A stretch of 64,000 nt of DNA from Acetobacterium woodii. Lineage in GTDB: Bacteria > Bacillota > Clostridia > Eubacteriales > Eubacteriaceae. Positions 43,758 to 52,301 of the stretch are shown piece after piece. The stretch spans positions 186,001-250,000 of the forward strand of contig JACQZP010000030.1 of the NCBI GenBank assembly GCA_016213825.1, in the 5' to 3' direction. Each line of letters opens with the position of its first letter. The stretch's first letter is position 1. The notes beneath the pieces are model-generated. The model saw nothing but the letters and a program-made list of their open reading frames with translations, was not told the DNA's origin and made no database searches. Position numbers and translations under genes: made by a program.

Positions 43758-43791
43758 AAGAAGTTTGTCCGTGGGACAGGCTTCTTTTTTT
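43758..43791 (+). terminator. Terminator after yqeY
   Basis: AAGAAGTTTGTCC/GGACAGGCTTCTT hairpin with GTG loop, then TTTT. Confidence 0.85.
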
Positions 43792-43816
43792 GTCTCAAAA
43801 ATTGTGGATTGGGCTC

Positions 43817-43850
43817 CGTACTGCCGTACCGACCAATATAGGTACGCTAC
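43817..43850. repeat. Fragment possibly related to repeat family B
   Basis: GCCGTACCGACCAAT is identical to the sequence at the left end of the copy at 39318, followed by ATAGGTACG. Too little remains to be sure. Confidence 0.35.
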
Positions 43851-43911
43851 AAGGTTTTTTAAGATTGTGGTGATATAATCCAGACAGCGAATAAAATTAC
43901 TGGAGGATTTA

Positions 43912-46302
43912 ATGGAAAATAATATCAACCATGAAATTGGACTAACCCAAGCCCAGGTTGAAGAAAGGGTAAAAGTTGGCAAGGTTAATATTCAACCGCA
44001 ATCCAAGACGAAAACAATCGGCAAAATCATCAAAGATAATACCTTAACCTTATTTAATATTCTTAACATCGTGCTGGCATTGATGGTTATTTTCGTTCAA
44101 TCGTTTCAAAATCTTTTGTTTATTAATATTGTTATCATTAATACATTTATTGGCATCACACAGGAAATAAAAGCCAAAAAAACCATCGATAAACTTTCAT
44201 TGATCTCTCAGCCTCATGTCACCGTATTGCGGGACGGCAATCCTCAGGAGATCGTCTTTGAGAAAATTGTTCTGGATGACATTCTGATTCTTAAGGCCGG
44301 AAAACAGATCCCTTCGGATTCCCAGGTGGTCAGAGGTGAATTGGAAGTCAATGAATCCCTGCTTACTGGCGAATCAGACTCAATTATGAAATATGAAGGA
44401 GACAAACTTTTCTCAGGTAGTTTTGTCGTGTCTGGAGAAGCCACAGTCCAGGTCACTCAGGTGGGTCTGGACAACTATGCGTCAAAGCTGGTTGAAGCCG
44501 TTAAAGTGGCCAAGAAACCCAATTCTGAAATTATGAAGGCATTGGGCTTTATTATGAAAACCATCAGTATTGTCATTGTACCAATTGGCCTGTTGCTGCT
44601 TTATAAGCAGTTGATCGTTCAGGAACTGCCGCTTCAGGCTGGAGTTACCGGAACGGTGGCGGCTCTGATTGGGATGATTCCCGAAGGACTGGTACTCTTA
44701 ACCAGTGTGGCTCTGGCGGTTGGGGTAATTCGCTTAGGACAACACAAAACGCTGGTTCAGGAGCTCTATTGTATTGAGACTCTGGCTCGGGTGGATGTGC
44801 TCTGTCTGGACAAAACCGGAACCATCACCGAAGGCAATTTGGAAGTATTGTCAATGGAAACCATCAGTCACGACCAAAACCCGGTTCAGGCAATTCGGGC
44901 GTTGATTGCCAACCTGAAAGATGACAATGCGACTTATCGGGCATTAAGTGAAAGCTGTAAAGGCGAGGCTCCAAAATGGAAATGTGATCGGGTTATTCCA
45001 TTTTCATCGGACCGGAAGTGGAGCGGCGCTTTTTTTAATGAAAAGGGCACCTTTGTGATTGGTGCCCCGGAATTTATTTTAGGCGACCGCTATCCTGAAA
45101 TTCAGGATAAAGTTGAATGTTACGCCAGCGAGGGCAACCGGGTGTTAATGCTGGGCCATTCAACCGAACCATTTAATGAAGATGGCAGTTTGCCAAAGGC
45201 TATAAAAACCATTGCGTTGTTGCCAATGGGGGATAAAATTCGTCAGGAAGCGAAGAAAACGCTGGAATTTTTCAGAAACCAGGGCGTTGAAATCAAGGTA
45301 ATTTCCGGCGACAATCCGGTAACGGTATCTCAGGTAGCTCACCGGGCCGGCCTGTTGGATTGGGACAATTACGTGGACGCATCGACCTTGATTGAAGAAG
45401 CAGAGGTTCGCAAGGCCGCCCTCGATTATTCGGTTTTTGGTCGGGTAACTCCAGGACAGAAACGGCTGTTAATTGAAGCGATTAAAAATGATGGACATAC
45501 GGTGGCTATGACAGGTGATGGTGTCAATGATGTTTTGGCTTTGCGAGAGGCCGACTGTAGTATTGCCATGGCCGAAGGGAGCGACGCTGTCCGTCAGGTT
45601 GCTCAATTGGTGCTGCTAGATTCCAATTTTGCCAGTTTTACACGGGTTCTGATGGAAGGACGGCGGGTGATCAACAACATTACCCGGGCGGCATCGCTAT
45701 TTTTAGTGAAGACGATGTTTTCGTTAATGTTGGCGGTGATTGTGATTATTGCCAACGAGGCCTATCCCTTTGTTCCGATTCAATTAACGTTAATCAGTGC
45801 CCTGACGATTGGTGCCCCTTCGGTGTTTTTGGCACTGGAACCGAATAAGAATCGTGTTACTGGTAATTTTCTGGAAAAGGTTTTGAAGAAATCGCTGCCG
45901 GGAGCTCTGACGGTAGTATTTAATATTGTCATGATTATGATTATCGGTTCGTATCTGCCACTTAATCACGATCAGGTTTCGACTTTAGCAGTGATCTCCA
46001 CCGGATTAATTGGTCTGGTCATTCTTTTTCGAGTCTGCCAGCCACTGGATAATAAACGATGGGCGTTATTCTTTGCCATGACCGTTTCATTTTTATGCTG
46101 CGTATTATTTTTAGAAGATTTGTTTTTTCTCCTGCCGATTCAGGAGTTCATACCAGCCATGTTTATCATTCTGGGAATCACGATTCTAGATATCTATCCG
46201 CTTCTGAAAACTTTTAGTTGGGTAGTGGATAAGGTCGAAACACTTTTAAACCGCCATGCGAAGGAAAAAAGTACAGCAAAGGCTACCATTCTGGAAAAAT
46301 AA
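43912..46302 (+). CDS. P-type cation ATPase, CtpE-like (probable calcium transport)
   Basis: 796 residues. Actuator domain with VNESLLTGESDS, membrane motif IPEGLVLLTS in M4, phosphorylation site CLDKTGTITEG, nucleotide-domain RKWSGAF and hinge TGDGVNDVLALREADCSIAM. About 8-10 membrane helices. IPEGLVLL without the Ca-ATPase PEGLP, the short first cytoplasmic segment and the overall length fit the CtpE group, of which a mycobacterial member imports calcium. Substrate is inferred; Mg2+ or another cation is possible. It stands alone between terminators, with start ATG 43912 after GGAGG. Confidence 0.85.
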   Translation: MENNINHEIGLTQAQVEERVKVGKVNIQPQSKTKTIGKIIKDNTLTLFNILNIVLALMVIFVQSFQNLLFINIVIINTFIGITQEIKAKKTIDKLSLISQPHVTVLRDGNPQEIVFEKIVLDDILILKAGKQIPSDSQVVRGELEVNESLLTGESDSIMKYEGDKLFSGSFVVSGEATVQVTQVGLDNYASKLVEAVKVAKKPNSEIMKALGFIMKTISIVIVPIGLLLLYKQLIVQELPLQAGVTGTVAALIGMIPEGLVLLTSVALAVGVIRLGQHKTLVQELYCIETLARVDVLCLDKTGTITEGNLEVLSMETISHDQNPVQAIRALIANLKDDNATYRALSESCKGEAPKWKCDRVIPFSSDRKWSGAFFNEKGTFVIGAPEFILGDRYPEIQDKVECYASEGNRVLMLGHSTEPFNEDGSLPKAIKTIALLPMGDKIRQEAKKTLEFFRNQGVEIKVISGDNPVTVSQVAHRAGLLDWDNYVDASTLIEEAEVRKAALDYSVFGRVTPGQKRLLIEAIKNDGHTVAMTGDGVNDVLALREADCSIAMAEGSDAVRQVAQLVLLDSNFASFTRVLMEGRRVINNITRAASLFLVKTMFSLMLAVIVIIANEAYPFVPIQLTLISALTIGAPSVFLALEPNKNRVTGNFLEKVLKKSLPGALTVVFNIVMIMIIGSYLPLNHDQVSTLAVISTGLIGLVILFRVCQPLDNKRWALFFAMTVSFLCCVLFLEDLFFLLPIQEFIPAMFIILGITILDIYPLLKTFSWVVDKVETLLNRHAKEKSTAKATILEK

Positions 46303-46314
46303 ACAAACCAGGAC

Positions 46315-46359
46315 TTTTTCACAAAAGAATTAAAATAATAATTCTTTTGTGAAAAAAAG
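46315..46359 (+). terminator. Terminator after the P-type ATPase
   Basis: TTTTTCACAAAAGAATTA/TAATTCTTTTGTGAAAAA long perfect hairpin. Confidence 0.85.
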
Positions 46360-46445
46360 ACTTGCATTAGTCTATTTAGACGTGCTATAATAAGCAAGTC
46401 GTCAAAGATAAGCATTATCTGAAAGAAAAAAGATGAAAAAAATCC

Positions 46446-46474
46446 TTGACAGAAACCGAAAAAACATTTATAAT
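46446..46474 (+). promoter_or_regulatory. Promoter of the tRNA cluster
   Basis: TTGACA (46446-46451), 17 bases, TATAAT (46469-46474), 16 bases before the first tRNA. Confidence 0.92.
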
Positions 46475-46489
46475 AGATAAGTATTGTAT

Positions 46490-46566
46490 CGAGGTGTAGC
46501 GCAGTTTGGTAGCGCACATGGTTTGGGACCATGGGGCCGGAGGTTCGAATCCTCTCACCTCGACCA
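46490..46566 (+). tRNA. tRNA-Pro (anticodon TGG)
   Basis: Acceptor CGAGGTG/CACCTCG, D arm GCGC..GCGC, anticodon arm CATGG-TTTGGGA-CCATG giving TGG, T arm GGAGG-TTCGAAT-CCTCT, encoded CCA. First of three co-transcribed tRNAs. Confidence 0.97.
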
Positions 46567-46587
46567 TTTTTTTTAAATGTATTTTGG

Positions 46588-46664
46588 GGGCCTTTAGCTC
46601 AGTTGGTTAGAGCAACCGGCTCATAACCGGTAGGTCCGGGGTTCGAGCCCCTGAAGGCCCACCA
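46588..46664 (+). tRNA. tRNA-Met (anticodon CAT)
   Basis: Acceptor GGGCCTT/AAGGCCC, anticodon loop CTCATAA giving CAT, T arm CGGGG-TTCGAGC-CCCTG, encoded CCA. The paired first base excludes the initiator. Elongator Met is likeliest, but a TilS-modified tRNA-Ile2 also reads CAT and looks similar in Bacillus. Confidence 0.9.
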
Positions 46665-46700
46665 TATTTTTTTGCCAAAATTTTGAAAAAAACTATATTT

Positions 46701-46776
46701 GCCCAAATAGCTCAGTCGGTAGAGCAGGGGACTGAAAATCCCCGTGTCGGTGGTTCGATTCCGCCTTTGGGCACCA
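46701..46776 (+). tRNA. tRNA-Phe (anticodon GAA)
   Basis: Acceptor GCCCAAA/TTTGGGC, anticodon arm GGGGA-CTGAAAA-TCCCC giving GAA, T loop TTCGATT, encoded CCA. Confidence 0.97.
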
Positions 46777-46791
46777 CCACTTAAAAAGATG

Positions 46792-46816
46792 ACAGCGAGA
46801 GCTGTTTTTTTTTATT
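46792..46816 (+). terminator. Terminator of the tRNA cluster
   Basis: ACAGC-GAGA-GCTGT hairpin followed by a long T run. Confidence 0.85.
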
Positions 46817-46918
46817 TTTTGAGAAAATAACTTTTTTTATTGGACATTCATAATATGTTCACAAGAAAAACACATTTAAGATATATAATTGTTACAAATA
46901 CTGGAAGGGGAAGAGATT

Positions 46919-48217
46919 ATGAAAAGAAGAAGAATTTTAAAACGAAAAAGAAAACGTGTTGTCATCTGCCTTGCACTAATGACACTAATGGCAATGGGTG
47001 TCATTTGTGTTGGGGTATTGGCTAATTCTTACACCCTTCCTGAAAGTTTAAGCGATAATTCAGTCGGTGAAAATCCAGGGGCAGACAGTGGCACGGTAAA
47101 GCTTCGTGAAGGTGAAGAGGAAATGGATGATGAAATGCTTAAGCCCATAACAGAATACTTTGAAACCTATTTCCAGGCAACCGCAAATTTGGAAACGACA
47201 GATATAACGGCATTGTTTGAAGACCCCTTCAGTGAAAATGCCTGGATTAATCAAAGTGCCATGGACTATCTAATTAAAATGCGACTTAATCAGAGCAATG
47301 ATCTTAAAATGACCGATTACCAATGTGGTTTAACTGTTACAAGTATCAATGAAGAAGCGGGGATGGTTGAAGTGACTTTATTTGAAGATCATACGGTGAA
47401 TTTTGCTTTTATTCCGGATGTAGTTTCCTCAAGTTCAGGGATTGCCCATACTTTTTATTTAGATAAAACAGCAGATGGTTACGTAATCGCAAAGCATTAT
47501 AAAGAAGAGGACAGCTTTCTGATGCTGGAAGAAGCTGTTGCCGACAGTTATGAAGAACCGGAGGTCGTGGCAGAAGATTTGTTGGATAATTCTTTATCGG
47601 TGGTTGAAGAGCTATCATCCGAAAAAGAATCATTTAATTCTGGGGAAGTGGAGAGCTGGGAACCTGAAGTTGACAACGAGTATGATGCCGTTGCAGCGAT
47701 CGATTATGCCATGAGATGGGTCGATCCTGTCGAAGTTGTTCGTAATGATGAAAAATTTGGTGTTTATGACACCTATGGCGGTAATTGCAATAACTATATT
47801 TCCCAGTGCCTTAATGCTGGGGGAATCCCAATGGATTATTTTGGCGATGTTAATACCCAATGGAAATGGTATGGCGAGGAAATAGATCTTGATGAATATG
47901 AGACGGGTCGAAGCCCTGCCTGGGCCGGTGTAGAAGAATTTTATACCTATGCCAATGAAAATGATGGCTACGGATTAGAAGCCATTGTAGATGACAATGT
48001 CTACAGTGGATCGGTCGGTGACATTTTACAGTATGGACAGGATGATGAGTGGCTTCATTCAGTTATTATTACCGATGTAGTCACCGATAGTGATGGGAAC
48101 ATGCTGGATTATCTGATCAATTCAAACACGACCGATCGAATCAATTATCCTGCCAGTGCCTATGGTTATTCAGAATTACGCCTGATTAAAATCTTAGGCT
48201 GGAATAATGGTGAATGA
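46919..48217 (+). CDS. Exported amidase-domain (Amidase_6) protein
   Basis: 432 residues from ATG 46919 (ribosome site GGAAGGGG); a TTG at 46889 is in frame but unnecessary. A very basic N terminus (KRRRILKRKRKR) leads into one hydrophobic segment (VVICLALMTLMAMGVICVGVL), a signal or anchor. A middle region at about 50-230 is acidic and possibly protein-binding. Residues about 255-432 form the Amidase_6 domain: YGGNCNNYISQCLNAGG with the catalytic Cys, GDILQYGQDDEWLHSVIITD with the His, and NSNTTDRINYP. Members are thought to be papain-fold cell-wall amidases. The following M23 and related genes share the basic-N-terminus export layout, suggesting a wall-remodelling group. Confidence 0.85.
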   Translation: MKRRRILKRKRKRVVICLALMTLMAMGVICVGVLANSYTLPESLSDNSVGENPGADSGTVKLREGEEEMDDEMLKPITEYFETYFQATANLETTDITALFEDPFSENAWINQSAMDYLIKMRLNQSNDLKMTDYQCGLTVTSINEEAGMVEVTLFEDHTVNFAFIPDVVSSSSGIAHTFYLDKTADGYVIAKHYKEEDSFLMLEEAVADSYEEPEVVAEDLLDNSLSVVEELSSEKESFNSGEVESWEPEVDNEYDAVAAIDYAMRWVDPVEVVRNDEKFGVYDTYGGNCNNYISQCLNAGGIPMDYFGDVNTQWKWYGEEIDLDEYETGRSPAWAGVEEFYTYANENDGYGLEAIVDDNVYSGSVGDILQYGQDDEWLHSVIITDVVTDSDGNMLDYLINSNTTDRINYPASAYGYSELRLIKILGWNNGE

Positions 48218-48302
48218 TCAAGCTGATTGTTGACAATATGAATCCTCATGTTAGAAATAAATACTATATATAGATAAAAATGGAATTATAAATACAAAAT
48301 AC

Positions 48303-48331
48303 TTGTAAAATATAAAACCATATGGTATCAT
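48303..48331 (+). promoter_or_regulatory. Promoter of the M23 gene with ATATGGTATCAT motif
   Basis: TTGTAA (48303-48308), 17 bases, TATCAT (48326-48331). The 12-mer ATATGGTATCAT over the -10 is repeated exactly before the gene at 49797. Confidence 0.6.
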
Positions 48332-48364
48332 ATTTGTAAATAAATTGTAACGAGGAAGCGAGAC

Positions 48365-49681
48365 ATGAATAAAACTCAGAATTTTTTTGAAAAAATCAGA
48401 GCGAGATTAAAACAGTACCGATTTAATTGGTTGACCCAAAAAGTTGAACATGATGAATTCGTCGAGATTGAGCATGTCAATCATGCGGACACGACGAGTA
48501 ATGATAAAAGAAAACTATTCAAATTGCGAGGTTCAGCTGTTGTCGTCAGTACTTTTTTAGTATTATTGGGAGCAGGTGCAGTGGATGCTCAAACCCGTGC
48601 TTATGAGGTTATTTACAAAGGCACGAGCATTGGTTGTGTTGATGATTTGCGTGTGTTAGAAACGGCAGTAAGTGATGCCAACAAAGGAAAAAGCGGTAGA
48701 ATAAACAGAGGCGGGACTGATTACGAAATTCGTCCGACCCGGGCTACCGAAGTTTTGACAACCGCAGAAGTAGCCAAAGAAATTGTGGAAATAAGAACGC
48801 AGGAAAAGGTTGAAGTGGCCCAGGCCGATAGCCTTCAACAAACGGAAGATACACAGGAACCAGAAACGTCAACGTTAGCAGTAACTGTTGAAACACCGGC
48901 TGGGAATGGTTCTTCGGAAGAACCCGCTCGAAATACTGCTAGCGTTGCCGACAATACGACACTTTCAGCTGCTTCGGCAGAAGTACCGGCAGTCGAAACA
49001 CCCGTTTTAGAGTCCCCGGTGATAGCCGCCCAGGAAGTTGATGTGCCAGTCACAGAGACAACGCCAGTGGCAGAAACCCCGGTAACAGAAACCCCAGCAG
49101 TTGAGGTTCCAGTGGTAGAGACACCAGTTGTGGAAACACCCATCGTCGAGACTCCAGCTGTGGAGACCCCTGTTCAGGAAAACCCGGTAGCCGAAGCGCC
49201 AGTGACCGAAGCGCCGGTGACGGAAAGTCCGGTAGTTGAAGTTCCCGTCGCAGAACCGGCAGCAGAAACACCTCAGGCTCAGTTTATTCTGCCAGCCAGT
49301 GGTCGAGTTGGCGAAATTTTTAGAAACTATGATGGCGGTTACTACAGTAATCATTATCGTGGCGCAGCTGTGGATATCCTCAACAGCGAAGGCACTTCGG
49401 TTTATGCGGCTGCTTCAGGAACAGTTACCTTATCGAGTTGGTATGGCGGCTATGGAAAATGCGTAGTCATTGATCATGGTAATGGCTACTCCACATTATA
49501 CGGGCATTTTAGCTCCGTAGATGTGTCAGAAGGTCAAACCGTAACCCAGGGTCAACGCATTGGTGGTATGGGATCGACAGGTTCATCAACCGCTAATCAT
49601 GTCCATTTTGAAGTAAGAGTAAATGATGAAGCACAGCCAATCAGCAATTACTTCAGTATCAGCACCGGCGATTATATTTAG
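48365..49681 (+). CDS. M23 (LytM-type) cell-wall endopeptidase with repeat linker
   Basis: 438 residues. The N terminus is cytoplasmic and basic (1-57), with one membrane segment at about 58-76 (AVVVSTFLVLLGAGAVDA). A small domain at about 77-125 begins TRAYEVIYKGTSIGCV and matches that of the next gene. Residues about 150-305 are a Val/Glu/Thr/Pro linker with many VETP/VAETPVTE units. The M23 domain at about 310-435 has HYRGAAVDI, GYGKCVVIDHGNGYSTLYGHF and HVHFEVRVN, the last two holding zinc and catalytic histidines. The H-to-D spacing of the first motif (seven residues) is longer than the usual HxGxD, so activity should be checked. It is likely a peptidoglycan peptide hydrolase. Confidence 0.88.
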   Translation: MNKTQNFFEKIRARLKQYRFNWLTQKVEHDEFVEIEHVNHADTTSNDKRKLFKLRGSAVVVSTFLVLLGAGAVDAQTRAYEVIYKGTSIGCVDDLRVLETAVSDANKGKSGRINRGGTDYEIRPTRATEVLTTAEVAKEIVEIRTQEKVEVAQADSLQQTEDTQEPETSTLAVTVETPAGNGSSEEPARNTASVADNTTLSAASAEVPAVETPVLESPVIAAQEVDVPVTETTPVAETPVTETPAVEVPVVETPVVETPIVETPAVETPVQENPVAEAPVTEAPVTESPVVEVPVAEPAAETPQAQFILPASGRVGEIFRNYDGGYYSNHYRGAAVDILNSEGTSVYAAASGTVTLSSWYGGYGKCVVIDHGNGYSTLYGHFSSVDVSEGQTVTQGQRIGGMGSTGSSTANHVHFEVRVNDEAQPISNYFSISTGDYI

Positions 49682-49688
49682 AAATGAG

Positions 49689-49715
49689 GGCACCGTAAAA
49701 ACGGTGTCTTTTTTT
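49689..49715 (+). terminator. Terminator after the M23 gene
   Basis: GGCACCGT-AAAA-ACGGTGTC hairpin followed by TTTTTTT. Confidence 0.85.
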
Positions 49716-49725
49716 GCGAAAAATC

Positions 49726-49754
49726 TTGCGGAAGTTGTGTGGATATGGTATCAT
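49726..49754 (+). promoter_or_regulatory. Promoter of the gene at 49797 with ATATGGTATCAT motif
   Basis: TTGCGG (49726-49731), 17 bases, TATCAT (49749-49754), with the same 12-mer as at 48303-48331. Both promoters are followed by repeats of GTAACG. Confidence 0.6.
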
Positions 49755-49796
49755 AATGTAACGAAAACGTAACGAATAACAACAAGAGGTAAATAA

Positions 49797-50360
49797 ATGG
49801 ATGAAACTGTAAAGATTGAACGCGAAAAACGAAAAATTAGACGAAAGAAAAAAAGACAGAGAAGTACAATTGTAACCATTATGATTTTGTTTATTATGGC
49901 TTCAGTAGGGGTTGTTAGTGCGCAGACTCAGGGATATGAAGTTTTTTATCATGGCGAAAGTCTTGGTTACGTCCAAACTTCCAGTGTATTTAAATCAGCG
50001 GTAGATCGAATTGAAAAGGATCTTGTTGCATGCTATAATTATGATAATCTTCATTTGGGCGATGGATTTGTACTGATTCCGGCAAGAGTTGAGGATCCCA
50101 TGGATTTTGATACCTGTATCAAAGTTTTGAACAGCAAGGGAATTGAACTTTATGTAAATGGCGCATCGGTCATGCTGGATGGGGTAAAAATAGGAACTTC
50201 AACATCTTTGGACGAAGCTCAGCGTCTGATTGACGCTTATAAAAATATAAATTCGGATAAAAACATTGGCAAGTTGGAATGTGTCGAAGCAATGGTACCC
50301 CTGTCAGACACAAAAGACTTTTCGACGATGCTTGCGGATTTAAAAACACATACAAAATAA
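49797..50360 (+). CDS. Exported protein related to the N-terminal domain of the M23 protein
   Basis: 187 residues, ATG 49797 after AAGAGG. It has a basic N terminus (REKRKIRRKKKRQR) and a membrane/signal segment at about 23-43 (STIVTIMILFIMASVGVVSA). Two small domains follow: AQTQGYEVFYHGESLGYVQT at about 43-100 and IELYVNGASVMLDGVKIGTS at about 118-165. The first matches AQTRAYEVIYKGTSIGCVDD of the M23 protein upstream. These resemble the small repeats found before G5 and M23 domains in clostridial wall proteins. No catalytic domain is present. It may bind wall or modulate the endopeptidase; function is unknown. Confidence 0.7.
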   Translation: MDETVKIEREKRKIRRKKKRQRSTIVTIMILFIMASVGVVSAQTQGYEVFYHGESLGYVQTSSVFKSAVDRIEKDLVACYNYDNLHLGDGFVLIPARVEDPMDFDTCIKVLNSKGIELYVNGASVMLDGVKIGTSTSLDEAQRLIDAYKNINSDKNIGKLECVEAMVPLSDTKDFSTMLADLKTHTK

Positions 50361-50381
50361 CGATCACTAATTCGATATGAA

Positions 50382-50411
50382 AATCACCGGCTGATGTTGG
50401 TGATTTTTTTT
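50382..50411 (+). terminator. Terminator before recX
   Basis: AATCACC/GGTGATT hairpin followed by TTTTTT. It directly abuts the recX ribosome site (AGGAGG at 50412). Confidence 0.7.
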
Positions 50412-50423
50412 AGGAGGAAGGCA

Positions 50424-51104
50424 ATGACAACAATTACAAAGGAAAAAGCGATGGATTTGGCAGTAAAATACCTGTCATTCAAGTCCCGAACTACCAGTGA
50501 AATGGTTAAATACCTCAAGAAAAAGGATGTAGAGGCTGAAATCATCAATCAAGTGATCGCAAAGTTGGGAGACTATCGATACATTGATGATGTGGTTTAT
50601 CTGAAAAACTATGTGGAAAATAATCGACATCTAAATTATTATGGATCCCGACGGATGCTTCAGGATCTAAAAAAACGGGGAATTAGTGATGAATTACTGC
50701 TTACGCTGGAAGATCTTTTCCCAAAGGAAGAGGAATATCAAAGCTGTGAAGCGGTTGCCAAGAAAAATTTGCGAACCTTAAATGGCCAAACCACTGCTCA
50801 AAAACGAAAAAAACTGTATGATAAGTTGGGCAGAATGGGCTATCCCAACGAAATGATTCTTGATATCATCCGCACATTGATTTCAGAGGAAGAACCATTG
50901 GAGTTGAATGAAGAAGAAATTGTTGTTGCTGAAAATAAATTAAGAGAAAAATTAAATCGGGATTATGAAAAATATGCCAGAACTCATGGAAATAAGGGCG
51001 CACAGGGCAAAGATTTGATGTTTCGGATTAAAAAAAGCCTGATGGGTCGGGGTTACCCCTATGAAATGATCAATGAGAAGCTGGATCAGATGAATGAAGA
51101 CTAG
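50424..51104 (+). CDS. recX: Regulatory protein RecX
   Basis: 226 residues from ATG 50424 behind AGGAGGAAG; the in-frame ATG at 50394 lies in the terminator. It has RecX-type helical repeats: ALKYLSFKSRTTSEMVKYLK-like N terminus, YIDDVVYLKNYVENNRHLNYYGSRRMLQDLKKRGIS pattern, and MGYPNEMILDIIRT. RecX modulates RecA filaments. recA is not adjacent. It is flanked by terminators and the start lies right after one, so it probably depends on read-through. Confidence 0.88.
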   Translation: MTTITKEKAMDLAVKYLSFKSRTTSEMVKYLKKKDVEAEIINQVIAKLGDYRYIDDVVYLKNYVENNRHLNYYGSRRMLQDLKKRGISDELLLTLEDLFPKEEEYQSCEAVAKKNLRTLNGQTTAQKRKKLYDKLGRMGYPNEMILDIIRTLISEEEPLELNEEEIVVAENKLREKLNRDYEKYARTHGNKGAQGKDLMFRIKKSLMGRGYPYEMINEKLDQMNED

Positions 51105-51110
51105 GTGAAA

Positions 51111-51149
51111 CGAATAAAGGGCGATCAATGATCGCCCTTTATTCGTTTT
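51111..51149. terminator. Bidirectional terminator between recX and pyridoxal kinase
   Basis: CGAATAAAGGGCGATC/GATCGCCCTTTATTCG perfect hairpin, then TTTT. Confidence 0.9.
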
Positions 51150-51172
51150 GTTGCAGTGAGGATTATAAGAGA

Positions 51173-52024
51173 TTATAATCCCAATCGTTTGATCAGGTAG
51201 GGGATGGCGCGTTCAAAACAGACACCATAGCGTTTTTCCTGGTTGAGTTCGACTGTTTTGATAATACATTCCCGGGTATAGTCAACCGCAATTTGAGAGG
51301 AGTCTTTCAAACTAAAATCGTTTAGCAGCGCTGAAAGCAGGGTGCTTCCAAAAATATCGCCAGTGCCATGGAAAAAATCGGATATCCGGTCATTGAAAGC
51401 ATAATCAAAGGTATTGGCATCGGCGTCATAGGTAGCGGCACCAAGCTTTGAGTCATCAAATGAAATGCCGGTCAGCACTACTTTTTTAGACCCCAGTTGA
51501 GATAATTTAATCAGCAGTTCTTCAACATAGTTTTGATCATAATTTTCACCGACATAGGGTTCGTCCAATAAGAAGGCCGCTTCGGTGAGATTAGGTACGA
51601 TAATATCCGCTTTGGCACAAAGCTTGGTCATGCCTTTGGCCATTTCTTGAGTATAAATAGAATAGAGCTCGCCATGATCAGCCATCACTGGATCTACCAG
51701 AATCAGGGTTTTTTCTGTTTGAAAGGTGTCAAACAGCGTTGCAACCAGATCAATCTGTTCAAATGAACCTAGAAAACCGCTGTATAAGGCATCAAATTCC
51801 AGATTAAGGGATTGCCAGTGATCAGAAATAGGACGGATGTCGGCAGTTAAATCCCGGTAGGTAAAGTTCTCAAAACCTCCGGTATGCGTGGATAAAACAG
51901 CCGTTGGCAAGACGCTGGTGTCAAATCCGGCGGCGGAGATAATGGGTAAAGCCACGGTTAGCGAACAGCGGCCTACGCAGGAAATATCATGAATAGCGGC
52001 AACCCGCTTTTGTTTAGTTTGCAT
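51173..52024 (-). CDS. pdxY: Pyridoxal/pyridoxamine kinase
   Basis: 283 residues of the ribokinase-like family. AIHDISCVGRCSLTVALPII at the N terminus, LPTAVLSTHTGGF, LVDPVMADHGELY, IIVPNLTEAAFLL and the anion-hole/catalytic motif HGTGDIFGSTLL are typical of the pyridoxal kinase group. It phosphorylates B6 vitamers to make PLP precursors. It is divergent from a MocR/PdxR-type regulator, which probably controls it. The gap between them carries a family B palindrome. pdxY or pdxK naming is uncertain. Start: ATG 52024 after AAGGAG. Confidence 0.9.
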   Translation of the reverse strand: MQTKQKRVAAIHDISCVGRCSLTVALPIISAAGFDTSVLPTAVLSTHTGGFENFTYRDLTADIRPISDHWQSLNLEFDALYSGFLGSFEQIDLVATLFDTFQTEKTLILVDPVMADHGELYSIYTQEMAKGMTKLCAKADIIVPNLTEAAFLLDEPYVGENYDQNYVEELLIKLSQLGSKKVVLTGISFDDSKLGAATYDADANTFDYAFNDRISDFFHGTGDIFGSTLLSALLNDFSLKDSSQIAVDYTRECIIKTVELNQEKRYGVCFERAIPYLIKRLGL

Positions 52025-52080
52025 TTGGATCTCCTTGATTATTTTATTATTGATAACAAAAGTGCCATGAGCTTTACGAT

Positions 52081-52190
52081 CAGTTTCGCATGAAACAATT
52101 GTTACACTGTACAGCGGACAGTCTATTGACTGTTCGTTTACACGTTACACAATTGTTTGTGGAAACTGAACGCAAAACAATAATTGTTCG
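52081..52190. repeat. Palindromic repeat family B, copy 3 (most complete)
   Basis: CAGTTTC (52081) pairs with GAAACTG (to about 52168). Inside, AAACAATTGTTACACTGTAC / GTTTACACGTTACACAATTG and GACAGTC/GACTGTT pair. The trailing AATTGTTCG also matches the copy at 38205. The element separates pdxY from its regulator. Confidence 0.85.
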
Positions 52191-52301
52191 AAGTTTATGT
52201 ATTTCGCATTTTCCTATAAAACGACTTTATTATATGATAAAATTGAACCTGTAAAAAGCATCAGTTTATGGGGAATTAAGAGGTTCAGATAAGGAGCAAT
52301 G

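Noticed and set aside
48835-49143. Val/Thr/Ser-rich minus-strand frame inside the M23 gene
   Set aside because: Mirror image of the VETP linker repeats, with no start signal.
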